From the NCBI GenBank assembly GCA_037189845.1, contig JBBCIS010000001.1:186001-250000 (forward strand): a stretch of DNA of 64,000 nucleotides. Reading direction: 5' to 3'. The DNA is from JAMLHH01 sp037189845 (GTDB lineage: Bacteria > Bacteroidota > Bacteroidia > Chitinophagales > JADIYW01). Shown one piece after another: positions 46,066-54,217 of the stretch. The position numbers and the translations under genes are program-made. The notes under the pieces were generated by a model. The model made no database searches. It was not told the DNA's origin and saw nothing but the letters and a program-made list of their open reading frames with translations. The first letter of the stretch is position 1. Each line of letters begins with the position of its first letter.

Positions 46066-47085
46066 ATGCAAATAGAGCAAACATGCTTTTTCATCGTAGG
46101 TAACTCCCGGAGTGGAACGACTATGATGTTGCGCATTCTCAATAACCATCCTGATGTATTCGTTCTGAATGAGCTGCATTTTTTTGAACAGCTATGGTCT
46201 ACATCAGACAAAGATCTTATACTTTCAGAAGAAGAAGCGACACTGCTGATTTCCAAACTTTTCTATATCCAGAAAGAAGGGTACACCGGAGAGATGGAAG
46301 AACGCAGATACTGGTCAGATGCACAGACTTTTATTTCGAATCTGTCAGATATCTCGTTTGTGCCGCACGTATTGTATGCAGAATTCATGAACCTGATTAC
46401 CAGGCAGGAAGGAAAAAGGATTCCGTGCGAAAAGACCCCTCAGAATGTATTTTACATACAGGAGATTCTAGAGCTTTTCCCTCAGGCTAAAATCATCAAT
46501 ATGGTGCGGGATCCCAGAGCAATTCTTTTATCTCAGAAGCGTAAATGGATGCGCAGAAAGATGGGAGCAACTTTTATTACTAAAAAAGAAGCGCTGAGGC
46601 TGAGAATCAACTATCATCCATATACTTTGAGCAAGCTCTGGAATGCAGCTATCCATGCAGCACAGAAATTCAGTGATCATCCGCAGGTGATGACAGTAAG
46701 GTTTGAAGATATACTGGAAACTCCGGCTGAAACCATGCAAAAAATCTGTTTGCACCTAGGTATCAACTATCACGAAGAAATGCTGAATATACCACAAGCA
46801 AGCTCATCGAATGAAGCTGACAGCAAAGAAACTGGTATTAAAAAAGAAAGAGCAGGCAACTGGAAAAACGGTGGACTTTCCCCTGCTGAAATTGCCATCT
46901 GCGAAAAAACGTCTGGGCAATATCTCGGGCAGTTTGGCTATCCGCTGATGAAGCCGCAGGTATCCACATTTTCTTTGTTGGGATGGTACGCAATGTTTCC
47001 GGTCAAATTAGGTCTGGCATTACTCTTTAACCTCAACAGGATGAAAAGCATCACTGAAACGATCAAACGCCGGTTGACATCATGA
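46066..47085 (+). CDS. Sulfotransferase family protein
   Basis: The 339-residue protein has the 5'-phosphosulfate-binding loop FFIVGNSRSGTTMMLRIL (residues ~8-25) and the 3'-phosphate-binding segment KIINMVRDPRAILLSQKRK, as in PAPS-dependent sulfotransferases of the Sulfotransfer_3 type. KERAGNWKNGGLSPAEIAI near the C-terminus is also typical. A weakly hydrophobic helix lies near residue 310. The stop overlaps the start of a WecG/TagA glycosyltransferase gene, which suggests sulfation of a polysaccharide or glycolipid; the acceptor is unknown. Confidence 0.85.
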   Translation: MQIEQTCFFIVGNSRSGTTMMLRILNNHPDVFVLNELHFFEQLWSTSDKDLILSEEEATLLISKLFYIQKEGYTGEMEERRYWSDAQTFISNLSDISFVPHVLYAEFMNLITRQEGKRIPCEKTPQNVFYIQEILELFPQAKIINMVRDPRAILLSQKRKWMRRKMGATFITKKEALRLRINYHPYTLSKLWNAAIHAAQKFSDHPQVMTVRFEDILETPAETMQKICLHLGINYHEEMLNIPQASSSNEADSKETGIKKERAGNWKNGGLSPAEIAICEKTSGQYLGQFGYPLMKPQVSTFSLLGWYAMFPVKLGLALLFNLNRMKSITETIKRRLTS

Positions 47086-47840
47086 CAGATATCCGTACCC
47101 AGATTGCAAAACTATCCTTTACAGATTCTGAAGATCCAAAGTACGTTGCCAGACAATTAGTGTCGCTGTGGCAGCAATCAGGAAAATCGTCCGTCATACA
47201 CTATATGTATTACGCGAGCTACGTCCTGTTCCATCAAAACAGAGATATACTGAAAGACTATCTTCTGGCAGACCATCTTTTGGTGGATGGAATAGGTATG
47301 CAGATCTGCTTTAAGATTATTACCGGAAAAAAAATAGCTAATCTCAACGGAACAGATATGTCGCCGTTATTTTTTCAGGCATTGCGTGAGCAAAATATCC
47401 CGTTGGTATTATATGGCACTACTGCTGAAAATATAAAAGCCTGTAATGATAAACTTGTACAGCAATATGGTTCAGAGGCAGTCGCATATTTTCAGGATGG
47501 GTTTTCTCCTTTAGATCTCTCAAAAGTTCCGGCAGACAGTGCATTATTCGTAGGTATGGGTTCGCCCAGACAGGAACAATGGGTGACACAGCATATCGAC
47601 TGGATTCGTGAAAACCGCTTGATGGTCTTTACCGTAGGAGGATTTTTTGATTTTTTATCAGGATTCTATATCCGCGCACCCAGATGGGTCAGAGCTCTTA
47701 AAATGGAATGGGCATGGCGTACTATGCTGCATCCCGGTCGTCACTATCAGAAACGTCTGAGAGATATGACAGTGATATATCTACCACTGATTCATAAGCT
47801 GAAAGGATACGCAAAGTATATTCATTTCAGAAAAGTGTAG
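47082..47840 (+). CDS. WecG/TagA/CpsF-family glycosyltransferase
   Basis: The 252-residue protein has the GT26 signatures DHLLVDGIGMQICFKIITG and NLNGTDMSPLFFQAL, and LFVGMGSPRQEQWVTQH. These are followed by FTVGGFFDFLSGFYIRAPRWVRALKMEWAWR. It would add N-acetylmannosaminuronate- or glucosamine-type sugar to an undecaprenyl-linked intermediate. The 4-nt ATGA overlap with the sulfotransferase gene implies joint translation. Confidence 0.9.
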   Translation: MTDIRTQIAKLSFTDSEDPKYVARQLVSLWQQSGKSSVIHYMYYASYVLFHQNRDILKDYLLADHLLVDGIGMQICFKIITGKKIANLNGTDMSPLFFQALREQNIPLVLYGTTAENIKACNDKLVQQYGSEAVAYFQDGFSPLDLSKVPADSALFVGMGSPRQEQWVTQHIDWIRENRLMVFTVGGFFDFLSGFYIRAPRWVRALKMEWAWRTMLHPGRHYQKRLRDMTVIYLPLIHKLKGYAKYIHFRKV

Positions 47841-47951
47841 CTTTTATTGTTGAAATAGTCCGCCTTAATTTCTGATAGCATATCTGCGGTCAATTTAAAC
47901 TGAATATATGTTTTGAGTAATTATATTTGCAGAACTGTAAATATTCAAATT

Positions 47952-50015
47952 ATGAGATTCATTTCCGGATCATTAAAGCCCTTATTGTATGCTGTTCTTG
48001 CTGTAACATTATTTTTGCAATGCAAAAAAGATAAAGAACTTCCTGATGGAGAAGATCCTATCACCAATGAGATTGTCATCGCACAGAACAAGCGATTGGA
48101 GAAAGTCGTCACGACTACTACATCTACAGCATTTCTACAGGGGAATGTACTGGATGAAAACGGCAATCCGTTGAGCGGAGTAGAAGTGAAAGCAGGAAGT
48201 AAAAGCCAGACAACAGATAAAGACGGATATTTTGTATTCGGAGAAGTAGCTGTTAACAAAGATTTCGCAACCGTGAAGGCAGAGAAATCCGGTTACATGA
48301 AAGGCATCCGGACATTTGCACCGACAGCAGGAGCGATGAACAAAGTAGAAATTCGTTTACAAACAAAAGGAACTGCTCAGAATATTGAAGCATCAAGTGG
48401 TGGAGAATTGACCTTTGATGGAGGTAAAGTCAAGTTGAGTTTACCTGCCGGAAGCATAGCTGACGCAGATGGAAAAGCTTATACCGGTACAGTCAAAGTT
48501 TACGCCAGATACATCAATCCCGAAACCAATGGCTTTGCATCAGTAATGCCGGGTAATCTGGTGGGCTTGACAGATGATAACAGATTGTCGGGAATGATTT
48601 CCTACGGAATGGCAAACGTAGAGCTAACAGATAATAGCGGGAAATTATTACAGATTGCAGGAGGTAAAACAGTAAAAGTCACGATGCCTGCCATCAAAGA
48701 TGCACCTGCAGATATGCCTGTCTGGCATTTCAATGAGAGCCACGGACTTTGGGTAGAAGCCGGAAAAGCAACTAAATCCGGTTCAGAATATTCATTTGAA
48801 GCAAATCATTTCTCCACCTGGAATCTGGATACGAAAGTAGAAGATGCCGTAGATAAAGTAACCATTACTATGAAATCTTCTGCTAATCAATCTTTAGGAA
48901 ACCAGAAAGTAGATATCTATACTTCCGATTTCAGCAATCGATTGAGAACAGTATATACAGACAATGCAGGACAGTTTACCTTGCTCCGTACACCAAAAAA
49001 TCTTGGGCTAAGAGTGATTACTGAATGTCAGGATATTGACAGAACGGTAAACATCACTTCAGAAAATGTAACTGTTACACTTCCTAACCTGACAGGAAAT
49101 GCAAAAGCATATCAACTCAGTGGAACAGTAAAAGATTGCGAAAGCACCTATGCAAATTCATTCTTTACTTTAAAAGGGCTAACAGAAAGTAAAATTTCTT
49201 TCTCAGGCAAAACTAATTCTGAAGGCAAGTTTGAAACAAACATTATCTTATGTGATGTTAATCCTACAACGAAATATCAGGTACAGGCAATGGTGTACAC
49301 CGGAAATAATACAGTGAAATTAGATACAATAGAACTGATTTTCAGTAATACCACTCTTCAAAAAGATATCAATTTTTGTGGAGCAGCAGAGTTTGATAGT
49401 CCATATCTTAATTCTAATCTGACTTATGGAAGTGTGACTGATATAGACGGGAATAAATACCCTACGATACAAATAGGGAATCAGATATGGATGGCAGAGA
49501 ATCTTAAAACAACGAGATTAAATGACGGAAAGTCTATTTTAAATTTAAGAGATAGTTTATCATGGTATTCTGTTGATCCAGGTATAGGTTGGTGCTACTA
49601 CGATAACAATGAAGATTATAACGATATATATGGGAAAATATACAATTGGGAAGCAGTTGAGACAGGGAAATTATGTCCCAAAGGCTGGAACATACCTTCA
49701 GAAACTGAATGGGAGCAATTAATAAATTCATTAGGAGGTGATTCTTTAGCTGGAGGGAAAATGAAAAGTATTTTAGGTTGGAGCGAACCAAATATTGGTG
49801 CCACAAACGAGAGTGGTTTTTCAGCTGTAGGAAGTGGGGTACGTAGCTTTTTTGCAACGTTTTCTGGTATTGGTGGAATTACTATGTTTTGGTATTCTGC
49901 CAAAAATACAACAACTAACGATTTAAGTATTGCTTTGCTTAGTGAATCTTCTGTTGTATCCCCAAATGCTCTTACTGTAAATTTTGGCTTCCCCTGCCGC
50001 TGTATAAAAGATTAG
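47952..50015 (+). CDS. Lipoprotein with carboxypeptidase-regulatory-like and FISUMP domains
   Basis: From the ATG at 47952 the product is 687 residues with a lipobox (AVTLFLQC, then KKDKEL). Domains in order: CarboxypepD_reg-like at about residues 55-130 (LQGNVLDENGNPLSGVEVKA), a middle region with PAGSIADADG and HFSTWNLDTK (ZU5-like), and a further beta-sandwich. The C-terminal 170 residues form a FISUMP domain (YPTIQIGNQIWMAENLKT, WCYYDNNED, GKIYNWEAV, CPKGWNIPSETEWEQL). It is a cell-surface protein with an unknown ligand. A -7 element TATATTTG is at 47922-47929. Confidence 0.85.
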   Translation: MRFISGSLKPLLYAVLAVTLFLQCKKDKELPDGEDPITNEIVIAQNKRLEKVVTTTTSTAFLQGNVLDENGNPLSGVEVKAGSKSQTTDKDGYFVFGEVAVNKDFATVKAEKSGYMKGIRTFAPTAGAMNKVEIRLQTKGTAQNIEASSGGELTFDGGKVKLSLPAGSIADADGKAYTGTVKVYARYINPETNGFASVMPGNLVGLTDDNRLSGMISYGMANVELTDNSGKLLQIAGGKTVKVTMPAIKDAPADMPVWHFNESHGLWVEAGKATKSGSEYSFEANHFSTWNLDTKVEDAVDKVTITMKSSANQSLGNQKVDIYTSDFSNRLRTVYTDNAGQFTLLRTPKNLGLRVITECQDIDRTVNITSENVTVTLPNLTGNAKAYQLSGTVKDCESTYANSFFTLKGLTESKISFSGKTNSEGKFETNIILCDVNPTTKYQVQAMVYTGNNTVKLDTIELIFSNTTLQKDINFCGAAEFDSPYLNSNLTYGSVTDIDGNKYPTIQIGNQIWMAENLKTTRLNDGKSILNLRDSLSWYSVDPGIGWCYYDNNEDYNDIYGKIYNWEAVETGKLCPKGWNIPSETEWEQLINSLGGDSLAGGKMKSILGWSEPNIGATNESGFSAVGSGVRSFFATFSGIGGITMFWYSAKNTTTNDLSIALLSESSVVSPNALTVNFGFPCRCIKD

Positions 50016-50066
50016 TATTTTCTTAGACAAGAGACGAAAAACTTAAAATAAAATAAAAGAAAATAC

Positions 50067-50107
50067 AAACCCTTCCAGAGTCAGAGCCTTGGAAGGGTTT
50101 TTTTTAT
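50067..50107 (+). terminator. Terminator after FISUMP lipoprotein gene
   Basis: AAACCCTTCCA and TGGAAGGGTTT form perfect 11-bp arms around a 12-nt loop, followed by more than seven T's. Confidence 0.92.
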
Positions 50108-50119
50108 TCGTCAAACTCT

Positions 50120-50206
50120 ATCGTGCGTCAGCCGGGATAGGGATAGAGGCGGTAGCCCGCAGTGAAGCGAGGACTATGAGCCGAAAGCCCGCGATTCCCC
50201 CATAAT
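50120..50206 (-). repeat. GC-rich dispersed repeat, copy 1 (inverted)
   Basis: Read on the minus strand this stretch holds GCGGGCTTTCGG, ATAGTCCTCG, CTGCGGGC, TCTATCCCT and ends ACGCACG. The same blocks in the same order occur on the plus strand at 55326-55417, and the right part at 52479-52518. It is markedly more GC-rich than its surroundings. Confidence 0.7.
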
Positions 50207-50210
50207 ATGA

Positions 50211-50243
50211 CACTTCGATAGCTTCGAGTATCCTCAGCTACCT
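50211..50243 (+). repeat. Short repeat E (copy 1)
   Basis: The core GCTTCGAGTATCCTCAGC has an inverted near-copy at 52441-52475, where the minus strand reads GCTTCGAGTTTCCTCAGC. Together with the adjacent GC-rich repeat it forms the left half of an inverted composite flanking the acyl-CoA dehydrogenase gene. Confidence 0.6.
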
Positions 50244-50258
50244 CTAAATGCCCGAGAA

Positions 50259-50330
50259 CCGTCATGCTGAACTTGATTCAGCATCCGTTCCTAACAGAAA
50301 TATTCCGTGTCAAGCACGGAATGACAACGC
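50259..50330. repeat. REP-like paired hairpin element
   Basis: Two perfect hairpins face each other. The first has arms TGCTGAA/TTCAGCA around CTTGA; the second has arms TTCCGTG/CACGGAA around TCAAG. The outer ends are GTCAT and ATGAC. The loops are reverse complements of each other while the arms differ but keep pairing, as in REP/BIME-type intergenic elements. Confidence 0.7.
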
Positions 50331-50357
50331 TACATATCCGGAGTCAGTCTTCATAAA

Positions 50358-50399
50358 CGGTGATCAGTCAACCGTTGACCGTGAACTACTACTTGACCG
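50358..50399. repeat. Degenerate heptamer tandem repeat
   Basis: Successive 7-nt units read CGGTGAT, CAGTCAA, CCGTTGA, CCGTGAA, CTACTAC, TTGACCG. The first four keep the pattern YNGTNAN. The remaining 94 nt before the acyl-CoA dehydrogenase gene hold a possible promoter (GGTAATTTCGC around 50457) and nothing else. Confidence 0.5.
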
Positions 50400-50493
50400 C
50401 TCGTCCAAATAACAATTCCTTAAACCAACATTTTTCATATTCGGATTTGAATAGGGTAATTTCGCAGATTGTCTTAAATTATCTAAATACGTT

Positions 50494-52296
50494 ATGGCTA
50501 GTAAATCAGCTTTAAAAGGTGGTTCTTTCTTAGTAACTCAGGAAGACCCGAAAAATATATTCACTCCGGAGCAATTTTCTGAGGAGCAAGTGATGATTGC
50601 CGAAATGGTGAAAGAATTCTGTATGAAAGAAATTCACGGTTTGGGAATCGAAAGAGTAGCAGCTCTGGATGCAAGCAAAGACATGGATGTCATCAAAGAT
50701 ATCTTTGCCAAAGCTTCAGAACTGGGACTTTGCGGAGTATCTATTGATGAGCAATACGGAGGTATGGGGCTGGATTTCAATACAGGACTTGTATTCAGTG
50801 AATTGATTGCATTAGGATTTTCTTTTGCTACGACCATCGGTGCACAGACATCTATCGGTTCATTGCCTATCGTATATTATGGAAATGAAGAGCAAAAATC
50901 AAAATACCTTCCGGGTATTGCAAGCGGAGAGCTGGTAGCAGCTTACGCTTTGACAGAGCCGGGAGCTGGTTCTGATGCTAACAGCGGTAAAACCAATGCA
51001 GTACTGAACGCAGCGGGTACACACTACATCCTCAACGGACAAAAAATGTGGATTACCAACGGTGGTTTTGCAGATATCTTTATCGTATTCGCTAAAATCG
51101 ACGATGACAAAAATCTTTCTGCGTTCATCGTGGAGAAAGCATTCGGCGGTATCGAATTGGGTAAAGAAGAGAAAAAATTAGGTATCAAAGCATCTTCTAC
51201 AGTACAGGTATTCTTCAGCAACTGTGAAGTTCCGGTAGAAAACTTGTTGGCAGGAAGAGGCGAAGGTTTCAAAATCGCATTGAACATCCTGAACTCCGGC
51301 CGTATCAAACTGGCTTCCGGTTCAGTAGGAGGAACGAAGTTCGCTTGTTCTAAATCAGTAGAATACGCTACACAAAGATATCAGTTCAACAAACCTATCT
51401 CTGACTTCGGTGCTATCCAGCAAAAAATCGGTCAGATGGCTACACAGGCATTCGCAGTAGAGTCAGCTTTGTACAGAACAGGTTACAATATCGATCAGAA
51501 ATATGAAGAATTCAGAGCTGCAGGTCAGTCATACAACGATGCAAAAATCAATTCTTTGAGAGAATACGCTATCGAGTGTGCTATCCTGAAAGTGATTGGT
51601 TCAGAGGCATTGGCTTATGCTGTGGATGAAAGTATCCAGGTATATGGCGGTATGGGTTATTCTATGGAAGCAGGTATGGAAATGGGCTACAGAGATGCGC
51701 GTATCGCACGTATCTATGAAGGTACCAACGAAATCAACCGTATGCTTTCTGTAGGCGAGTTGATGAAACGTGCTTACCAGACAAAAGAAATCGACTTGAT
51801 GACAGCTACCAAAGAAGTTCCTTTCCAGATGGCAGCTGCAATCAATCCGTTCAATGCAAAAGGGTTTTTAGCGAAAGAATCTGAAATCGTAGAGAACCTG
51901 AAAAAACTGTTCTTATTGGTTTCGGCTGCTGCAGGTCGCAAATTGAAATTGAAATTAGTAGACGAGCAGGAAATCGTGATGAACCTTGCTGATATCTTAG
52001 GTCAGGCTTACGTAGCAGAATCTGCTCTGTTGAGAGTGAAAAGACTGGCTGCCGAAGGTGCTGACAAAGAAGAGCTGGAAGCTAAAAAAGCTGCAGTACA
52101 ATTATACATCTACGAAGCATTGTCTATCGCGAGAAAATCTGCTGAAGATGCCATCGCTTCTTATGCTAAAGGAGCAGAGAAATTCTTAACTCAGAGATTG
52201 GCAGATACATTGACATTAGCTTATGATGTCAACCCTAAAGACCTTCGTCGCAAAGTAGCGAAAGCTGCTATCGAGAAAGGTGCATATCCATTCTAA
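50494..52296 (+). CDS. Acyl-CoA dehydrogenase
   Basis: The 600-residue flavoprotein has YALTEPGAGSDANSGKTNA and MWITNGGFADIFIVFAK in the beta domain, and IQVYGGMGYSMEAGMEMGYRDARIARIYEGTNEINRML with the catalytic Glu near residue 413 (YEGTNEI). A C-terminal extension of about 170 residues is seen in the longer (VLCAD-like/Bacteroidota) form. It oxidises acyl-CoA to enoyl-CoA with electrons passed to ETF. No other beta-oxidation gene is nearby. Codon use is strongly biased in the way of a highly expressed gene. Terminator at 52326-52357. Inverted composite repeats lie on both sides. Confidence 0.93.
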   Translation: MASKSALKGGSFLVTQEDPKNIFTPEQFSEEQVMIAEMVKEFCMKEIHGLGIERVAALDASKDMDVIKDIFAKASELGLCGVSIDEQYGGMGLDFNTGLVFSELIALGFSFATTIGAQTSIGSLPIVYYGNEEQKSKYLPGIASGELVAAYALTEPGAGSDANSGKTNAVLNAAGTHYILNGQKMWITNGGFADIFIVFAKIDDDKNLSAFIVEKAFGGIELGKEEKKLGIKASSTVQVFFSNCEVPVENLLAGRGEGFKIALNILNSGRIKLASGSVGGTKFACSKSVEYATQRYQFNKPISDFGAIQQKIGQMATQAFAVESALYRTGYNIDQKYEEFRAAGQSYNDAKINSLREYAIECAILKVIGSEALAYAVDESIQVYGGMGYSMEAGMEMGYRDARIARIYEGTNEINRMLSVGELMKRAYQTKEIDLMTATKEVPFQMAAAINPFNAKGFLAKESEIVENLKKLFLLVSAAAGRKLKLKLVDEQEIVMNLADILGQAYVAESALLRVKRLAAEGADKEELEAKKAAVQLYIYEALSIARKSAEDAIASYAKGAEKFLTQRLADTLTLAYDVNPKDLRRKVAKAAIEKGAYPF

Positions 52297-52325
52297 TACT
52301 CTTTTATATTGAAGCCATAAAAGAT

Positions 52326-52357
52326 AGGTAGTCGTGCAAACGGCTACCTTTGTTTTT
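52326..52357 (+). terminator. Terminator after acyl-CoA dehydrogenase gene
   Basis: AGGTAGTCG and CGGCTACCT pair (one wobble) around a short loop, followed by TTGTTTTTT. Confidence 0.85.
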
Positions 52358-52440
52358 TATTGGGGGTGCCCCTTCGGGTCGGGCTATCACTTCGGCTTCC
52401 CGCCGCGGTCACAGAGCAGATAGTTGAGGTGGAGGCTGGG

Positions 52441-52475
52441 TGGAGGCTGAGGAAACTCGAAGCCACACGAAGCGC
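52441..52475 (-). repeat. Short repeat E (copy 2, inverted)
   Basis: On the minus strand this contains GCTTCGAGTTTCCTCAGC, matching copy 1 at 50211-50243. It directly adjoins the GC-rich repeat at 52479, mirroring the order on the other side of the acyl-CoA dehydrogenase gene. Confidence 0.6.
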
Positions 52476-52478
52476 AGA

Positions 52479-52630
52479 GGGCGATCCTCCGTTCTATCCC
52501 TCACCCTGCATACGCACGTAACAGACAAAGTATTGCTGAATGTAACAAATTCAAAGGTTATTTTATAATTTGTAAAAATATAAACTTTACATTTGGAGAT
52601 AATACAATACTCAATAGCGTATATACAACC
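52479..52630 (+). repeat. Duplicated attC-end plus promoter-leader block, copy A
   Basis: Starting with GGGCGATCCTCC and CTATCCCTCACCCTGC, this block continues through ACGCACG, TTGCTGAATG and AACTTTACATTTGGAG to TAGCGTATATACAAC. Copy B lies at 55378-55530, about 2.9 kb away in the same orientation. Near the end it carries the -7 element TACATTTG (52588-52595) with a TTTG 15 nt before it, so it supplies the promoter of the gene at 52635. Its first 40 nt are the right half of an attC-like site. Confidence 0.7.
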
Positions 52631-52634
52631 AGTT

Positions 52635-53129
52635 ATGCTTCATTTTAAAATGACGACACCATCTAAAGAGATAGAGAGCATTTTATTTAAACCAACTATT
52701 GACACCAAGGAATTGGAGCAAATTATCGGGACATTGGAATTCGTTAATTATGGCGACTTTAAAGACGTAAATTGGCTAAATACTCCTGGTCCAATTTATA
52801 CAACTTATACCGACAATTGTGGGACAGGACAAGTTGAAGCTATTAACAATGTTGGTGGTGACGAAGACTATCACGAAGTTATTTTCAAACAACCACTTAC
52901 TCGACAAGAACTCAAAGAAACTCTAACAGCAGCCTCTGTTGAACCATTTGGTTTATATTATTTTGACGGGAATAAATATTGGAACAAAACAAACGTTTTA
53001 GAATGGTATATAAGCAAAATTCAAAATCAGACAATTGATTTGCGACATCTATCAGTGGACTGGACAAAGCGAACAGAACTTGACGAACTATATAAAATGA
53101 AACATAATGATAAGAAAAACAGCATATAA
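52635..53129 (+). CDS. Cassette gene 1: hypothetical protein with TDNCGTG motif
   Basis: From the ATG at 52635 the product is 164 residues (152 codons or so if the ATG at 52650 is used). The frame also opens at TTG 52593, but that lies in the duplicated promoter block and is rejected. The sequence is acidic and soluble: two helices (SKEIESILF and TKELEQIIGTLEF), then PIYTTYTDNCGTGQVEAINNVGGDEDYHEV and a C-terminal helix-rich part with NKYWNKTNVLEWYISK. The motif TDNCGTG is distinctive, but I know no function for it. The stop codon TAA is the first triplet of the attC-like site that follows. Confidence 0.65.
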   Translation: MLHFKMTTPSKEIESILFKPTIDTKELEQIIGTLEFVNYGDFKDVNWLNTPGPIYTTYTDNCGTGQVEAINNVGGDEDYHEVIFKQPLTRQELKETLTAASVEPFGLYYFDGNKYWNKTNVLEWYISKIQNQTIDLRHLSVDWTKRTELDELYKMKHNDKKNSI

Positions 53130-53256
53130 CAGCAGCTACAAGAAATTGGCAGTTCAGTGGTTAAATGAGCATTTGTGCCTCGTATCAAGTTTAGTGCTGG
53201 CAGACAATTTTCATCTCCGAAATCGCCAACTTCTTATAGCTGCAAACCGTTAGCAG
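53127..53256 (+). repeat. attC-like site 1 (imperfect palindrome)
   Basis: The left arm CAGCTACAAGAAATTGGC (53133-53150) pairs with GCCAACTTCTTATAGCTG (53225-53242) at 16 of 18 positions, and the inner part shows further weaker pairing. The ends are TAACAGC on the left and AACCGTTAGCA on the right, resembling the R'' (AAC) and R' (GTT) boxes of integron attC sites. Total length about 130 nt, within the known attC size range. Confidence 0.65.
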
Positions 53257-53263
53257 ACATATT

Positions 53264-54067
53264 ATGAAACATTACATAAACATATTGACATTGCTTTTTC
53301 TTATAACAGGTTGTGAAAACAAACAATCTGAAAAAGAGAAGGTAGTGGCTGAAGCTTTTGAGTGTAAGACAGGAGAAATGAAACCAGCTTGGTATGAACA
53401 CGGTATTGACGAACCAATCCCCAATACTAAAGGACTACAAAATGAATTTGTAATCATTGTGGACACAAATTTTAAAGCAACAAACTTTATCTCATTTGAC
53501 GAAAATTACTCAAGAGAACGTTTAGCTAAACTTGACACATCGGATCTTAACTGGAAGGATAATTGGGAGAAATTGACAGTCATACAAAAACTTGAGAAAG
53601 TAAATCAAGAAAAAAAAATCTATCAATACCAAGCGGACTCTGTACACATTTTAAATAATCAAGGACAACAACAAGTTTGGATAATTAACAATTCAAATGA
53701 CACTGTAGCAATCCAAATGCAAGACTGGAGTTACATTTGTGTTTTACAAGCTAAAACAAAAGACGGACAATGGTATCCAATCCAATATTGGCGTTTCAGC
53801 ACTTGTGGCAACAGTTATTACTATAAAGATTTTGCACCTAAGACTGCAAACTCATTTATAACAAAATTGCCTAATGAAGGCGACTACAAAACTAAACTTC
53901 GATATAAACTTTTAGGAGCTGACAAGTTCTATTATTCTAATGAATTTGACGGAAGTATAAATTATTGTGAGTTTGTAGAAGATACCAAAAATTACGACAA
54001 CAGAAGTGGAGAGCTACAAACACATTTTAAACTTGACAGCTTAATCAACCTAGCTTGGAGATACTGA
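53264..54067 (+). CDS. Cassette gene 2: hypothetical lipoprotein
   Basis: The 267-residue protein has a short signal with lipobox (ILTLLFLITGC, then ENKQSEKEK), so it is predicted to be an envelope lipoprotein. The rest is a soluble domain with VHILNNQGQQQVWIINNSND, YICVLQAKTKDGQWYPIQYW and a late FYYSNEFDGSINYCEF. I recognise no family. The ATG lies just 8 nt after the end of attC-like site 1, and the gene is followed after 21 nt by the next TAACA-type motif, the spacing of an integron cassette. The text is visibly more AT-rich than the host genes and uses GAC for Asp more often. Confidence 0.65.
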   Translation: MKHYINILTLLFLITGCENKQSEKEKVVAEAFECKTGEMKPAWYEHGIDEPIPNTKGLQNEFVIIVDTNFKATNFISFDENYSRERLAKLDTSDLNWKDNWEKLTVIQKLEKVNQEKKIYQYQADSVHILNNQGQQQVWIINNSNDTVAIQMQDWSYICVLQAKTKDGQWYPIQYWRFSTCGNSYYYKDFAPKTANSFITKLPNEGDYKTKLRYKLLGADKFYYSNEFDGSINYCEFVEDTKNYDNRSGELQTHFKLDSLINLAWRY

Positions 54068-54088
54068 TGACAAAGAAAAATAGGGCGG

Positions 54089-54206
54089 TTAACAACATCT
54101 GCTCAAAAGGCAGCATTTCGTATCCCGAATGAAAGTAATTACTAAATTTGAACTTTCAGCTTCGTTGAAAGATAGTACTGAAAAATACCTCCGAACCGTT
54201 ATGCCT
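54089..54206 (+). repeat. attC-like site 2 (weak arms)
   Basis: It opens with GGTTAACAACA and ends with GAACCGTTATGCC (AACCGTT at 54194-54200). An inner palindromic part CTTTCAGCTTCGTTGAAAG lies at about 54163-54181, but the outer arms pair poorly, so it may be a hybrid of two sites or a degraded one. Confidence 0.45.
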
Positions 54207-54217
54207 CATTATAATAC

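Noticed and set aside
52593..52634. TTG-initiated N-terminal extension of cassette gene 1
   Set aside because: It lies inside the duplicated promoter block; the same bases in copy B are not coding and the TTG is part of the -7 element TACATTTG.
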